DNA of 49,326 nucleotides from Massiliimicrobium timonense. GTDB taxonomy: Bacteria > Bacillota_I > Bacilli_A > Erysipelotrichales > Coprobacillaceae. Of this stretch, positions 1 to 9,452 are shown one piece after another (position 1 is the stretch's first letter; each line of letters begins with the position of its first letter). The notes beneath the pieces were generated by a model. The model did not search any database. It saw nothing but the letters and a program-made list of their open reading frames with translations, and was not told where the DNA came from. The translations under genes were made by a program, and so were the position numbers. The stretch is taken from NCBI RefSeq assembly GCF_002160865.1, contig NZ_NFLJ01000022.1:1-49326 (forward strand), given 5' to 3'.

Positions 1-2
1 AT

Positions 3-125
3 GAGCTGATTTATACAAGAAATGAACAGGGAAGAAAGATTTTACTGCAAGGTAGAAGGGATGCTTTGGCTAATCGACAAAACAGACTTCTTACAAGAAA
101 GAAAGTTAAAGGGGCTTTGGAATAA
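3..125 (+). CDS. C-terminal end of an unidentified protein (cut by window edge)
   Basis: An open frame enters from the left edge and ends at TAA 123-125, giving about 40 residues. The tail is basic, rich in Arg, Lys and Gln, and ends KKVKGALE. Nothing in it identifies a family. It lies 83 bp upstream of a GH1 glucosidase on the same strand, so it may belong to a beta-glucoside operon, but that is only context. The rest of the gene is outside the window. Confidence 0.45.
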   Translation, partial: ELIYTRNEQGRKILLQGRRDALANRQNRLLTRKKVKGALE

Positions 126-184
126 TATATTTCTTTCATTGTTTGAAAATATAGCGAAATAAAATGAGTTTTTAATTATAATAA

Positions 185-1648
<1,464 letters not shown>

Positions 1649-1651
1649 AAA

Positions 1652-1682
1652 ATAACCGCACTTTGAGTGCGGTTATCATTTT
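1652..1682. terminator. Bidirectional intrinsic terminator between GH1 and capA-like gene
   Basis: Ten-bp arms ATAACCGCAC (1652-1661) and GTGCGGTTAT (1667-1676) flank a 5-nt loop. The A-rich run before the hairpin gives a good U-tract on the minus strand, and the plus-strand tail (CATTTT) is weaker. It probably ends both convergent transcripts. Confidence 0.8.
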
Positions 1683-1692
1683 ATAAAGCTAT

Positions 1693-2847
1693 TTATTGAA
1701 GTTGATGATTTGATAGCTTTTCAGGTATAAGTTTTTGATAAGTTTGTTGAATCCATTCTTTTGTCAGACCATTATGATAATGATAATGTGATGTTTCATA
1801 TTGAGTTGTATATTGATCATAAGGAATAAGTTTAAAGTTTTGTAAATGTTCATCATAGTAATTGATAACAGGGATATAGTCAATGTTTTGAATAGAAATT
1901 TGATTATTTTCTTCTACAATGTCAAGTGAAACCATCATTGAAACATTATATGCATTTTTAAATTCCTGGTGAGTACGATCGACAATAGGGTCTGCACTTA
2001 CAAAATTTCCTAGAGAATACATACATAAAGTGCGATTATTATTGATCCATTCCATAGGCTGTGAACAATGAGAATGATTACCAATAATAATATCAACACC
2101 TAAATCACTAAGCAATTGAGATACTTCTTCTTGTTGAGTTGAAATATCATATGTAAATTCATTTCCCCAATGCATCATTGCAATCAAGACATCACAGTTT
2201 TCTCTGGTTTGAGTCACTTCTTTGGTTAATAAATCTTTATATGCCTGTGTCATTTTTCGGTCGCTAGGACGATTAAATAAAGCAACTTTGGCTTGATTTT
2301 CATCACTGACAATTTGATTTGTTGCATATGTATAAGATACAAAACCAAGCTTTATTCCATGAATAGTCATATATTTTCCTTGATCTCTATCATCTTGATT
2401 ATAGTAAGTGCCCACAGCTAAAATATCTTTTTCTTTTAAGAAATCAAGGGTATTATCAATGCCTTGATTTCCTCGATCATTAGCGTGGTTATTAGCAGTT
2501 GAAACGACTTCTAAATCAAGCGATGCTACCTGTTTACCAATTTCACGAGAAGCATTAAAAGAATAGCCTGTCCCAGAAATGTTCAGTTCTTTACCACCAA
2601 TAGGTGTTTCCAGATTAGCAATGGATAAATCATCATTTTGTAGATAAGGTCTTACCAAATCATAATAGCCTTTATCTTGGCTATCATCTTCGATCCAGTC
2701 ATAATAAGGCTTCTCATATAATAAATCACCAATAAAATGACAGCTTACTGTGTTTTTTGTTTCTTCTTTTTGAGGTTGTGTTTGTGGTTGCGGTTGACAT
2801 CCAACAAGCAAAAGGACCAAACAAACAAATAATTTTATTTTTTTCAT
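1693..2847 (-). CDS. CapA-family metallophosphatase-like lipoprotein
   Basis: This 384-residue protein belongs to the CapA / poly-gamma-glutamate synthesis family, which has a calcineurin-like metallophosphatase fold. A lipoprotein signal ends in the lipobox LLVGC with Cys17, followed by a Gln/Pro linker. Fold motifs are visible in order: FIGDLLYE (about 38), NLETPIGG, STANNHANDRG, MMHWGNEF, IIGNHSHCSQ and YSLGNFV. Family members act outside the membrane on polyglutamate or other envelope polymers. No capB or capC lies nearby, so this is probably a stand-alone envelope phosphatase or hydrolase. It is a single gene with its own promoter, divergent from the acetyltransferase. Confidence 0.85.
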   Translation of the reverse strand: MKKIKLFVCLVLLLVGCQPQPQTQPQKEETKNTVSCHFIGDLLYEKPYYDWIEDDSQDKGYYDLVRPYLQNDDLSIANLETPIGGKELNISGTGYSFNASREIGKQVASLDLEVVSTANNHANDRGNQGIDNTLDFLKEKDILAVGTYYNQDDRDQGKYMTIHGIKLGFVSYTYATNQIVSDENQAKVALFNRPSDRKMTQAYKDLLTKEVTQTRENCDVLIAMMHWGNEFTYDISTQQEEVSQLLSDLGVDIIIGNHSHCSQPMEWINNNRTLCMYSLGNFVSADPIVDRTHQEFKNAYNVSMMVSLDIVEENNQISIQNIDYIPVINYYDEHLQNFKLIPYDQYTTQYETSHYHYHNGLTKEWIQQTYQKLIPEKLSNHQLQ

Positions 2848-2862
2848 GAAATCACCATAATG

Positions 2863-2891
2863 ATTGTATAATATTGTCGAAAGCTGTTCAA
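2863..2891 (-). promoter_or_regulatory. Promoter of the CapA-like gene
   Basis: Read on the minus strand, TTGAAC (2891-2886), a 17-nt spacer and TACAAT (2868-2863) form a sigma-A-type promoter with a short leader to the start at 2847. Confidence 0.55.
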
Positions 2892-2906
2892 TACCTATGA
2901 TATAAT
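2874..2906 (+). promoter_or_regulatory. Promoter of the GNAT acetyltransferase gene
   Basis: TTGTCG (2874-2879) is followed after 16 nt by TATGAT (2896-2901), overlapping a TATAAT at 2901-2906. It overlaps the divergent promoter of the CapA-like gene, so the two may interfere with each other. Confidence 0.5.
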
Positions 2907-2931
2907 AAAATATAGAGAAAAGAGGGTTTAT

Positions 2932-3351
2932 ATGATTGAAAAAGCAAGATTAGAAGATTGTGATGAGATTTATGACTTAATGTGTATATTAGAAAATCAG
3001 AAATTGGATTATGATCATTTTAAACAAACTTATCACCAGGGAATCAATAGTAATGATGTGATATATCTGGTTTATCGACAAGATAAAATATTAGGGTTTT
3101 TAAGCTTTCAGATTCATCATTATTTACATCATAATCAAGATACAGGAGAAATTGTGGAACTGGTTGTTTTACCAGAATGTAGAGGCAAACGTATTGGACA
3201 ACAGTTATTACAGGCTATAGAGAAAAAAGCGATTGATCTTCATTTAGAACAAATTGAATTATCAACATCTACATATAGAAAACAGGCTCATCATTTTTAT
3301 GAACAAAATGGTTATGAAATGTCGCATTATAATTATACAAAGAATTTATAG
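2932..3351 (+). CDS. GNAT family N-acetyltransferase
   Basis: This 139-residue single-domain GNAT protein should transfer an acetyl group from acetyl-CoA to an unknown amine. The CoA pyrophosphate-binding loop is visible as VVLPECRGKRIGQQLL (motif A, R/QxxGxG/A type) near residues 76-91. The C-terminal YRKQAHHFYEQNGYE fits motif B. It is full length. GAGGG precedes the start and a terminator overlaps the stop. Substrate is not inferable. It is a monocistronic gene. Confidence 0.85.
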   Translation: MIEKARLEDCDEIYDLMCILENQKLDYDHFKQTYHQGINSNDVIYLVYRQDKILGFLSFQIHHYLHHNQDTGEIVELVVLPECRGKRIGQQLLQAIEKKAIDLHLEQIELSTSTYRKQAHHFYEQNGYEMSHYNYTKNL

Positions 3352-3375
3352 GACTATGAAAATAGTTCTTTTTTA
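3351..3375 (+). terminator. Terminator of the acetyltransferase gene
   Basis: Arms GGACTAT (3351-3357) and ATAGTTC (3362-3368, one G-U pair) enclose a GAAA loop and are followed by a T-run. The last base of the TAG stop codon is the first base of the stem. Confidence 0.75.
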
Positions 3376-3387
3376 ATATAACAGCAT

Positions 3388-3423
3388 ATAACAGTTGACA
3401 ACAGTTTCATACTGTTATATACT
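3388..3423 (+). promoter_or_regulatory. Promoter and probable operator of the GntR-ABC operon
   Basis: TTGACA (3395-3400), 17 nt, then TATACT (3418-3423) is a near-consensus promoter. It is filled with copies of ACAGT/ACTGT: ATAACAG (3388-3394) mirrors CTGTTAT (3412-3418), and AACAGT (3400-3405) mirrors ACTGTT (3411-3416). YtrA-type GntR repressors usually regulate their own operon, so this palindrome is the likely operator. Confidence 0.65.
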
Positions 3424-3445
3424 GTTTATGAACAGGAGGGAGAAA

Positions 3446-3817
3446 ATGAAAATTATTATTAATCATTCTTTAATGACACCTATATATGAACAAGTTGTTG
3501 ATCAAATCAAAACAATGATAAGAAAAGGAAAACTTAAAGAAAATGATCAGTTACCATCTGTTCGTACTCTCTCAAAAGAGTTGAAAATAAGTGCCCTGAC
3601 TGTCAAGAAAGCGTACGATAACTTGGAAGAAGAAGGGTTTGTAGTGACAGTTCATGGAAAAGGAACATATGTGAGTGCGAATAATCGTGAATTGTTATTA
3701 GAAGAACAAAAAAAGGAAATCGAAGCCGATTTGGAAATGGCCATTCAAAAAGGTAGAAGATGTGGAATCAGTGATGAAGAATTAAAGAGTTTATTTGAGA
3801 TGATTCTGGAGGGTTAA
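3446..3817 (+). CDS. GntR family transcriptional regulator, YtrA subfamily
   Basis: This 123-residue regulator has an N-terminal winged helix (MTPIYEQVVDQIKTMI, then LPSVRTLSKEL and ALTVKKAYDNLEEEGFV). Its short C-terminal helical tail is typical of the YtrA subfamily, which lacks a large effector domain. The start at 3446 is chosen because AGGAGGG lies just upstream; an in-frame start at 3395 would lie inside the promoter. The ABC ATPase begins 2 nt after the stop. It probably represses its own operon in response to membrane or antibiotic stress, as family members do, although the inducer is unknown. Confidence 0.9.
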   Translation: MKIIINHSLMTPIYEQVVDQIKTMIRKGKLKENDQLPSVRTLSKELKISALTVKKAYDNLEEEGFVVTVHGKGTYVSANNRELLLEEQKKEIEADLEMAIQKGRRCGISDEELKSLFEMILEG

Positions 3818-3819
3818 TT

Positions 3820-4665
3820 ATGTTAAAGGTAAAACATTTAAAAAAGAATTATGCTTCATTTTCATTAGACTGTTCTTTAGAAGTCAAACCAGGTTATGTC
3901 ACTGGCTTGATAGGACAAAATGGAGCTGGAAAGAGTACAACATTTAAAGCTATCTTAGGGTTAATTCAATGTGATGGAGGATCAATTGAAATATTTGGTC
4001 AATCTGCTTTGAACGAAGAGGATAAACAGTTATTAGGTGTTGTTTTATCGGATTCAGGTTTTAGTGGATATTTAACAATATCAGATATTATTCCTATATT
4101 AGAGAATTTATATAAACGATTTGATAAATCATTCTTCTTACGTATGGTGAATCAGTTTGAATTGCCTAAAAATAAGAAAATCAAAGAATTTTCTACAGGG
4201 ATGAAAGCAAAATTGAAAATTATCGTTGCGATGAGTCATCAGGCTCAACTGTTGATTTTGGATGAACCAACAGCGGGGCTAGATGTGATTGCGAGAGATG
4301 AATTGCTTGATATGATGAGAGATTATATGGCAAAAGATGATCAAAGAGCTATTTTAATCAGTTCTCATATTTCCAGTGATTTAGAAACACTTTGTGATGA
4401 TGTCTATATGATTCATAATGGTCAAGTGATCATGCATGAAGATACGGATGTCTTATTAAGTGAATATGCTTTATTAAAGGTAGATGATCAACAATTTGAA
4501 CAGTTGGATAAGGCGTATATCTTAAAATACAAAAAAGAAAGTTATGGTTATAGCTGTTTGACTCATCAAAAACAATATTATAGAGAAAATTATCCTAATA
4601 TTGTATTAGAAAATAGTCATATTGATGATGTGATGACAATGATGATTAGAGGTGAAAAATCATGA
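3820..4665 (+). CDS. ABC transporter ATP-binding protein (YtrB/BcrA-like)
   Basis: This 281-residue ATPase energises the permease encoded next. Walker A GQNGAGKST is at residues 32-40. The signature region is a divergent FSTGMKAKL rather than LSGGQ, common in this exporter group. Walker B LLILDEPTAGLD has Asp148-Glu149, and an H-loop SSHIS follows. The last 70 or so residues form a C-terminal extension. It lies between the GntR regulator (2-nt gap) and the permease (4-nt ATGA overlap). Known relatives export peptides or handle cell-wall stress; the substrate here is unknown. Confidence 0.92.
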   Translation: MLKVKHLKKNYASFSLDCSLEVKPGYVTGLIGQNGAGKSTTFKAILGLIQCDGGSIEIFGQSALNEEDKQLLGVVLSDSGFSGYLTISDIIPILENLYKRFDKSFFLRMVNQFELPKNKKIKEFSTGMKAKLKIIVAMSHQAQLLILDEPTAGLDVIARDELLDMMRDYMAKDDQRAILISSHISSDLETLCDDVYMIHNGQVIMHEDTDVLLSEYALLKVDDQQFEQLDKAYILKYKKESYGYSCLTHQKQYYRENYPNIVLENSHIDDVMTMMIRGEKS

Positions 4666-5315
4666 AAGGTTTATTGATTAAAGATTTTAAATTGATGTTA
4701 ATGCAAAAGAATTTCTTTATCATTATTATTGTTGTGGCATGTTTGATATCAATCAGTTCGCAAGATCCAACTTTTATGATTGGTTTTATAACATTGATTT
4801 TATCATTATTTACCGTCAGTACGATTTCTTATGATGAATTTGATAATGGTTATCCATTCTTATTAACACTTCCTTTTTCTAGAAAAACTTATGTTTTAGA
4901 AAAGTATGTTTATGGATTGATTTTAGGAACAGGAGCCTGGATAGTATCAGTGATGATATGTAGCTTGATGCTTATTGTTCAGGGGAAGCCTGTGACTTCA
5001 GATATGTTGATTGGAGCTTTCGTGATTTTACCGATGTTTCTTGTCATAGAATCATTGATGATACCTGTTCATCTTCGTTTTGGTGGAGAAAAAGGAAGAT
5101 ATGCTCTCATTGCTTGTGTAGGTGTCCTTGTTGTGATTGGATTTGTGGTGATGAAAATAGTGGAAATCTTTCATATTGATGTTCTTCCATTGATTTTAGC
5201 TATTGATGCTTTAGGTCCAGTAATGTTTATGGTGATTCTTTTGATGATTGGATTTTTAATTATGTTGGTCTCTTTAAAAGTCAGTCTATCTATTATGAAT
5301 AAAAAAGAATTTTAG
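4662..5315 (+). CDS. ABC-2 type permease
   Basis: This 217-residue integral membrane protein has about six hydrophobic helices, starting near residues 17-33 and ending with FMVILLMIGFLIMLV. A cytoplasmic segment (DEFDNGYPFLLTLPFSRKTYV) is typical of ABC-2 permeases of the YtrC/bacteriocin-immunity type. It is translationally coupled to the ATPase by an ATGA overlap. The pair with the GntR regulator makes a ytrAB-like operon, probably for peptide export or envelope-stress defence. Confidence 0.85.
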   Translation: MKGLLIKDFKLMLMQKNFFIIIIVVACLISISSQDPTFMIGFITLILSLFTVSTISYDEFDNGYPFLLTLPFSRKTYVLEKYVYGLILGTGAWIVSVMICSLMLIVQGKPVTSDMLIGAFVILPMFLVIESLMIPVHLRFGGEKGRYALIACVGVLVVIGFVVMKIVEIFHIDVLPLILAIDALGPVMFMVILLMIGFLIMLVSLKVSLSIMNKKEF

Positions 5316-5326
5316 GAGAATCATCA

Positions 5327-5437
5327 ATGGATTTTACAATACTCATGGTTGTGTTGCTTTTAGGGATTGGGATACCGACGAGAAATAAGGCTATTCGAGC
5401 TTATCGTCAAAGAAAGAATAGAAAAAATGATCAATGA
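5327..5437 (+). CDS. 36-residue single-pass membrane peptide
   Basis: A short reading frame with the site AGGAGA at 5314-5319 starts at ATG 5327 and encodes 36 residues. Residues 3-16 are hydrophobic (FTILMVVLLLGIGI) and the tail is strongly basic with many Arg and Lys, so it should insert with the tail in the cytoplasm. It lies 11 bp after the ABC permease and directly before a terminator, making it the last gene of the GntR-ABC operon. It could be a small accessory subunit of the transporter. No family is recognised. Confidence 0.55.
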   Translation: MDFTILMVVLLLGIGIPTRNKAIRAYRQRKNRKNDQ

Positions 5438-5440
5438 AAA

Positions 5441-5473
5441 AAGATTATCAGTTTTTGAGGCTGATAATCTTTT
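5441..5473. terminator. Bidirectional terminator of the ABC operon and HAD gene
   Basis: Eleven-bp arms AAGATTATCAG (5441-5451) and CTGATAATCTT (5461-5471) have T-rich sequence on both outward sides. It separates the plus-strand ABC operon from the minus-strand HAD gene. Confidence 0.8.
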
Positions 5474-5477
5474 ATGT

Positions 5478-6128
5478 TTATAAATTGTCAATATAATCAA
5501 TAACTTGATGAAGTGAATCAAGAATACAAGTTGTTTTGTTAGCATAATCTTCATCAGGGTATTTCATATCTGGAATACAAATCACAGATATATGAGCGTT
5601 ATGGGCTGCTTGTATACCTGCTTCACTATCTTCTAAGACAAGGGCTTCACTTGGCTGAACATTTAACTTTTGACAAGCGTTCAAGAAAACATCAGGAGCA
5701 GGTTTACCATGTTCGACTTCATCACCGCAGATGACATCATCAAAATAATTGAGAATACCATTATCAGTCAATAAAACATTCACTCTTTCACGACGACTTG
5801 AAGTGGCAATCATTGTTTTATAATGATGTTCCTTTAAATAAGTCAACAATTTCACAAGACCATCTTTTAATGGAACACCATCTCTTGCAAATTGTTCATC
5901 CATTAACTGATGTACCTTTTTCGCAACTTTTTCAATAGGAAAATCTTCGCCATATTGATCAAACATTGCGCGTCTTGTTGCTTCCATAGTACGCCCTAAT
6001 AAAGTTGTATAAAACGCTTTTGTCATTTCTAAGTTCATTGTTTTTAAAACATCTTTATAACATTGATAAGTGACATTTTCTGTATCAATCATTAATCCAT
6101 CCATATCAAAAATAACCGCTTTTAACAT
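5478..6128 (-). CDS. HAD family hydrolase, beta-phosphoglucomutase-like
   Basis: This 216-residue HAD phosphatase has motif I DMDGLMIDTE at residues 8-17, with nucleophile and acid Asp8 and Asp10. It has a helical cap, motif II TSSRR near 111, and motifs III-IV GKPAPDVFL and LEDSEAGIQAA. This is the subfamily of beta-phosphoglucomutases and small sugar-phosphate phosphatases. Substrate is not resolved. The start is supported by GGAGGAAT 7-8 nt upstream on the minus strand. It is monocistronic with a near-perfect promoter. Confidence 0.88.
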   Translation of the reverse strand: MLKAVIFDMDGLMIDTENVTYQCYKDVLKTMNLEMTKAFYTTLLGRTMEATRRAMFDQYGEDFPIEKVAKKVHQLMDEQFARDGVPLKDGLVKLLTYLKEHHYKTMIATSSRRERVNVLLTDNGILNYFDDVICGDEVEHGKPAPDVFLNACQKLNVQPSEALVLEDSEAGIQAAHNAHISVICIPDMKYPDEDYANKTTCILDSLHQVIDYIDNL

Positions 6129-6152
6129 TTTTTATTCCTCCACTTTATATTG

Positions 6153-6181
6153 AGTATAAAAAAATGATCTATCTGTGTCAA
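6153..6181 (-). promoter_or_regulatory. Near-consensus promoter of the HAD gene
   Basis: On the minus strand TTGACA (6181-6176), 17 nt, TATACT (6158-6153). Confidence 0.75.
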
Positions 6182-6211
6182 TGAAAAAACAAAGATTATG
6201 ACAAGATTATT

Positions 6212-6240
6212 TTGCTTATTTTGAATGTTTATATTATAAT
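6212..6240 (+). promoter_or_regulatory. Promoter of prfA-prmC
   Basis: TTGCTT (6212-6217), 17 nt, TATAAT (6235-6240), about 24 bp before the prfA start. Confidence 0.6.
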
Positions 6241-6263
6241 GGTAACGGTTTGGAGGTTAGAGT

Positions 6264-7340
6264 ATGAATAATATGATGGAAAGATTGGAAACAATCGCAA
6301 GAAGATATGAAGAATTAAATGAAATATTAATGGATCCAAGCATTGCAAATGATGTTCAAAAGATGACAGAAGCCTCTAAGGAACAGGCAAGTCTGGAAAA
6401 TGCTTATCAGTTATATCAAGAATATAAAAAGGTTTTAGATGGAATTGAAGAAGCCAAAGAATTACTTAAAGAAAGTGATCCAGAAATTAAGGAAATGGCT
6501 GAACTGGAATTAAGTGAATTAGAAGAAAAGAAACCTCAATTAGAAGAAAAACTTCATTTAGAATTAATTCCTAAAGATCCAAATGATAATAAAAATGTTA
6601 TTGTTGAAATTCGTGGAGCTGCTGGTGGAGATGAAGGAAATATCTTTGCTGGTGACTTGTATAGAATGTATGTGAAATATGCAGAGTCACAGGGATGGAA
6701 GATTGAAGTTTTGGAAGCACAGGATAGTGAAGCTGGGGGCTATTCTTTGATTTCCTTTATGATTAAAGGGGAAGGTGTTTATTCAAAATTGAAGTTTGAA
6801 TCTGGTTCACATCGTGTACAACGTGTACCAAAGACAGAAACACAGGGACGTGTGCATACTTCTACAGCGACTGTGCTTGTGATGCCTGAAGCAGAAGAAG
6901 TTGATTTTGAATTAAATCCATCTGATTTAAGAATTGACACATATCGTGCATCAGGTGCAGGAGGACAGCATATTAATAAAACAGATTCAGCAGTACGTAT
7001 TACACATATTCCTACAGGTGTGGTAACGACTTCACAGGATGGGCGTAGTCAACATGACAATAGGGATAAAGCCATGAGAGCGATGCGTACAAAGTTATAT
7101 GAAATGAAACTTCGTGAACAGGAAGAAGCCATTGGCAGCGAACGTCGTAGTAAGATTGGAACTGGAGATCGTAGCGAAAAGATCAGAACATATAACTATC
7201 CACAAAATCGTGTCACTGATCACCGTATTGGATTAACAATTCAGCAGTTAGACCGTATTATGGAAGGGAAACTGGATGATATTATTGAAGCTTTGATGAA
7301 TGAAGATCAAAGATTGAAACTTCTAGGAGAAGAACAATGA
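6264..7340 (+). CDS. prfA: Peptide chain release factor 1
   Basis: This 358-residue RF1 recognises UAA and UAG stop codons and triggers peptide release on the ribosome. The catalytic GGQ is at residues 233-235 within SGAGGQHINKTDSAVR. The codon-recognition tripeptide, P-x-T in RF1, is PKT at 189-191. Length is standard. GGAGGT at 6251-6256 sets the start. The next gene, prmC, overlaps it by 4 nt; PrmC methylates the Gln of this same GGQ motif, so the pairing is functional and very common. Confidence 0.97.
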   Translation: MNNMMERLETIARRYEELNEILMDPSIANDVQKMTEASKEQASLENAYQLYQEYKKVLDGIEEAKELLKESDPEIKEMAELELSELEEKKPQLEEKLHLELIPKDPNDNKNVIVEIRGAAGGDEGNIFAGDLYRMYVKYAESQGWKIEVLEAQDSEAGGYSLISFMIKGEGVYSKLKFESGSHRVQRVPKTETQGRVHTSTATVLVMPEAEEVDFELNPSDLRIDTYRASGAGGQHINKTDSAVRITHIPTGVVTTSQDGRSQHDNRDKAMRAMRTKLYEMKLREQEEAIGSERRSKIGTGDRSEKIRTYNYPQNRVTDHRIGLTIQQLDRIMEGKLDDIIEALMNEDQRLKLLGEEQ

Positions 7341-8191
7341 TTTTAAGAGAACTGATTCGTCAAAGTGAAGCCATGCTTGATGAAAAAGATAAAGACTGTA
7401 ATGTTGCGAAAGTTCTGTTTTATCATTTGGCTCATAAAGAGCCTCATCAATTGTATCTGATGATGGATGAAGAAGTTGATGAAGAATTATTAAAACAGTT
7501 TCAGGATGGTATGCAAAGATATATGAATGGGGAACCTATTCAATATATTAATGGAAAAGAAAACTTTTTCTCTAGAGATTTTATTGTTAATGAAAATGTT
7601 TTGATACCACGTTATGAAACAGAAGAATTAGTTGAGAATATCTTATATAAGATTGATGATTATTTTGAGGATTATTCTTCTATTGATTTATGTGATGTTG
7701 GAACAGGTTCAGGAGCTATTGCGATTACTTTAGCGTTAGAAGAACCAAAGCTTAAGGTTGTCGCAACGGATATTAGTGAAAAGGCACTAGAAGTAGCGAA
7801 AGAAAACGCTAAGGAATTAAATGCTGATGTGACTTTTTATCAGGGCGATATGTTACAGCCACTGATTGAACAGCAACAGAAGTTTGATATATTTGTATCT
7901 AATCCTCCCTATATTCCACAAGATCAGGATATTGAAAGTGTGGTCAAGGATAATGAACCACATGTGGCATTGTTTGGGGGAAATGATGGGTTATATTTTT
8001 ATCGCAAAATCTTTCAAGACGTTAGACAAGTTTTAAAAGATCGTGCTTTATTGGCTTTTGAAATGGGTTTTGATCAAAGAGAAATCATGTGTGAAGCAGT
8101 AGAACATTATTTTCCAGACATTCCTTATGAGATTATAAAAGATATCAATGGAAAAGATCGTATGTTGTTTATTTATTATCATTTGAGTTAA
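7337..8191 (+). CDS. prmC: Release factor glutamine methyltransferase
   Basis: This 284-residue SAM-dependent methyltransferase modifies the GGQ glutamine of release factors. An N-terminal helical domain is followed by the Rossmann fold with SAM motif DVGTGSGAIAITLAL near residues 119-133. The signature NPPY is at residues 189-192. Start and stop overlap with prfA by ATGA, showing translational coupling. Full length. Confidence 0.96.
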   Translation: MILRELIRQSEAMLDEKDKDCNVAKVLFYHLAHKEPHQLYLMMDEEVDEELLKQFQDGMQRYMNGEPIQYINGKENFFSRDFIVNENVLIPRYETEELVENILYKIDDYFEDYSSIDLCDVGTGSGAIAITLALEEPKLKVVATDISEKALEVAKENAKELNADVTFYQGDMLQPLIEQQQKFDIFVSNPPYIPQDQDIESVVKDNEPHVALFGGNDGLYFYRKIFQDVRQVLKDRALLAFEMGFDQREIMCEAVEHYFPDIPYEIIKDINGKDRMLFIYYHLS

Positions 8192-8195
8192 GTTT

Positions 8196-8696
8196 ATGGA
8201 AAATATATTAGAAACTCCTAGATTATATTTAAGATGTCTGCAATTGACAGATGCTGTGCGTATGAGTGAATATCGTTCAAAAAAAGAAGTTGCTCATTAT
8301 CAATCGTGGAAAAAGTATTCTATAAAAGATGCAACGAAACGTATTCAACAATGTTTAAAGTTCACTTCTTTTTATCTACCGAAAACAAATTATCATTTGG
8401 CTGTTATTTTAAAAGAAAATGATATGATGATTGGTGATTTGTTTGTAGATGTTGTTAATGAAAAAGTTTTTGTTTTAGGTTATACATTGGATAGTGTTTA
8501 TTGGTCTAAGGGCTATGGAAGTGAGATTGTTGAGGCTTTTTGCCAATATATGAAAGAAACATATCATTTTCAAAAAGTCATTTGTTATGTTTATAAGGAT
8601 AATCAACGATCTATTCACTTATTAAAGAAATTACAATTTCATCAGTTTGAAGAATCTTATTTCTATCATGATGTAGGTTATATGAAATATTTATAA
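8196..8696 (+). CDS. GNAT acetyltransferase, RimJ/RimL type
   Basis: This 166-residue protein has the arrangement of ribosomal-protein or small-molecule acetyltransferases: an N-terminal ETPRLYLRCLQLTDA, the CoA loop SVYWSKGYGSEIVEAF near residues 103-118, and the final DNQRSIHLLKKLQFHQ motif. It lies 4 bp after prmC and is probably the last gene of the prfA operon. No strong ribosome binding site is seen, consistent with coupled translation. Its target is unknown. Confidence 0.83.
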   Translation: MENILETPRLYLRCLQLTDAVRMSEYRSKKEVAHYQSWKKYSIKDATKRIQQCLKFTSFYLPKTNYHLAVILKENDMMIGDLFVDVVNEKVFVLGYTLDSVYWSKGYGSEIVEAFCQYMKETYHFQKVICYVYKDNQRSIHLLKKLQFHQFEESYFYHDVGYMKYL

Positions 8697-8724
8697 AGCT
8701 TTCATAAAAAAATGAAGGCTTTTT
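8696..8724 (+). terminator. Terminator of the prfA operon
   Basis: Ten-bp arms AAGCTTTCAT (8696-8705) and ATGAAGGCTT (8712-8721, one G-U pair) with an A-loop and a T-run. Confidence 0.75.
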
Positions 8725-8777
8725 CATATTTTTTCCATATGATTATTGTATAATGATTATAAGTGGGGTGAATAGAC

Positions 8778-9452
8778 ATGAAAGTATTATTGATAGAAGA
8801 TGAAAAACTGATTCGTCAGTTTATTGTGGAATATTTTCAAAAACAGGGTGAAGAAGTCATAGAAGCTAGTGATGGATATGAAGGTTTATCATTATTGGAT
8901 GAAAGTTTTGATTTAATTTTATTAGATATTATGATGCCTGGTATTGATGGTTATGAAGTTTGTAAACAAGTCAGACAAAAAAATGATATACCGATTTTAT
9001 TTATTAGTGCATTGAGTGATGATGATAATAAATTAAAAGGATATGATTTAGGAGCCGATGATTTTATTTCTAAACCTTTTACACCTTCATTATTATATGC
9101 CAAATGTAATGCGCTATTGAAGCGTTTTAAAAAAGATGAACAACATGAAACCATGATTGAAGAAGGTATTCTGCGTATTAATGATGATACGCATGAAGTA
9201 TTTGTAGATGGACAACAAACAGCTCTGTCACATAAAGAATATCAGATGCTTATTTATTTTATAGATAATAAACGTAAGATTTTATCACGAGATCAGCTGT
9301 TAGATCATATCTGGGGTTATGATTATTATGGTGATCAGAGAATTGTGGATACATATGTCAAAAAGTTAAGAAAGAAATTAAAAGAGGCAGCCCCTTATAT
9401 TCAAACAGTGGTCAAGATTGGTTATATGTTTGATGTGAAGGAGTCAGTATGA
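8778..9452 (+). CDS. OmpR/PhoB-family response regulator
   Basis: This 224-residue regulator has a receiver domain with phosphoacceptor Asp50 in LLDIMMPG, acidic pocket residues in IEDE near 6-9, and Lys99 in SKPF. A C-terminal OmpR-type winged helix follows from about residue 125, including HKEYQMLIYF and DTYVKKLRKKL. The start has GGGGTGA upstream, and a TATAAT lies at 8749-8754. It overlaps the histidine kinase by 4 nt. The stimulus is not evident from sequence. Confidence 0.93.
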   Translation: MKVLLIEDEKLIRQFIVEYFQKQGEEVIEASDGYEGLSLLDESFDLILLDIMMPGIDGYEVCKQVRQKNDIPILFISALSDDDNKLKGYDLGADDFISKPFTPSLLYAKCNALLKRFKKDEQHETMIEEGILRINDDTHEVFVDGQQTALSHKEYQMLIYFIDNKRKILSRDQLLDHIWGYDYYGDQRIVDTYVKKLRKKLKEAAPYIQTVVKIGYMFDVKESV

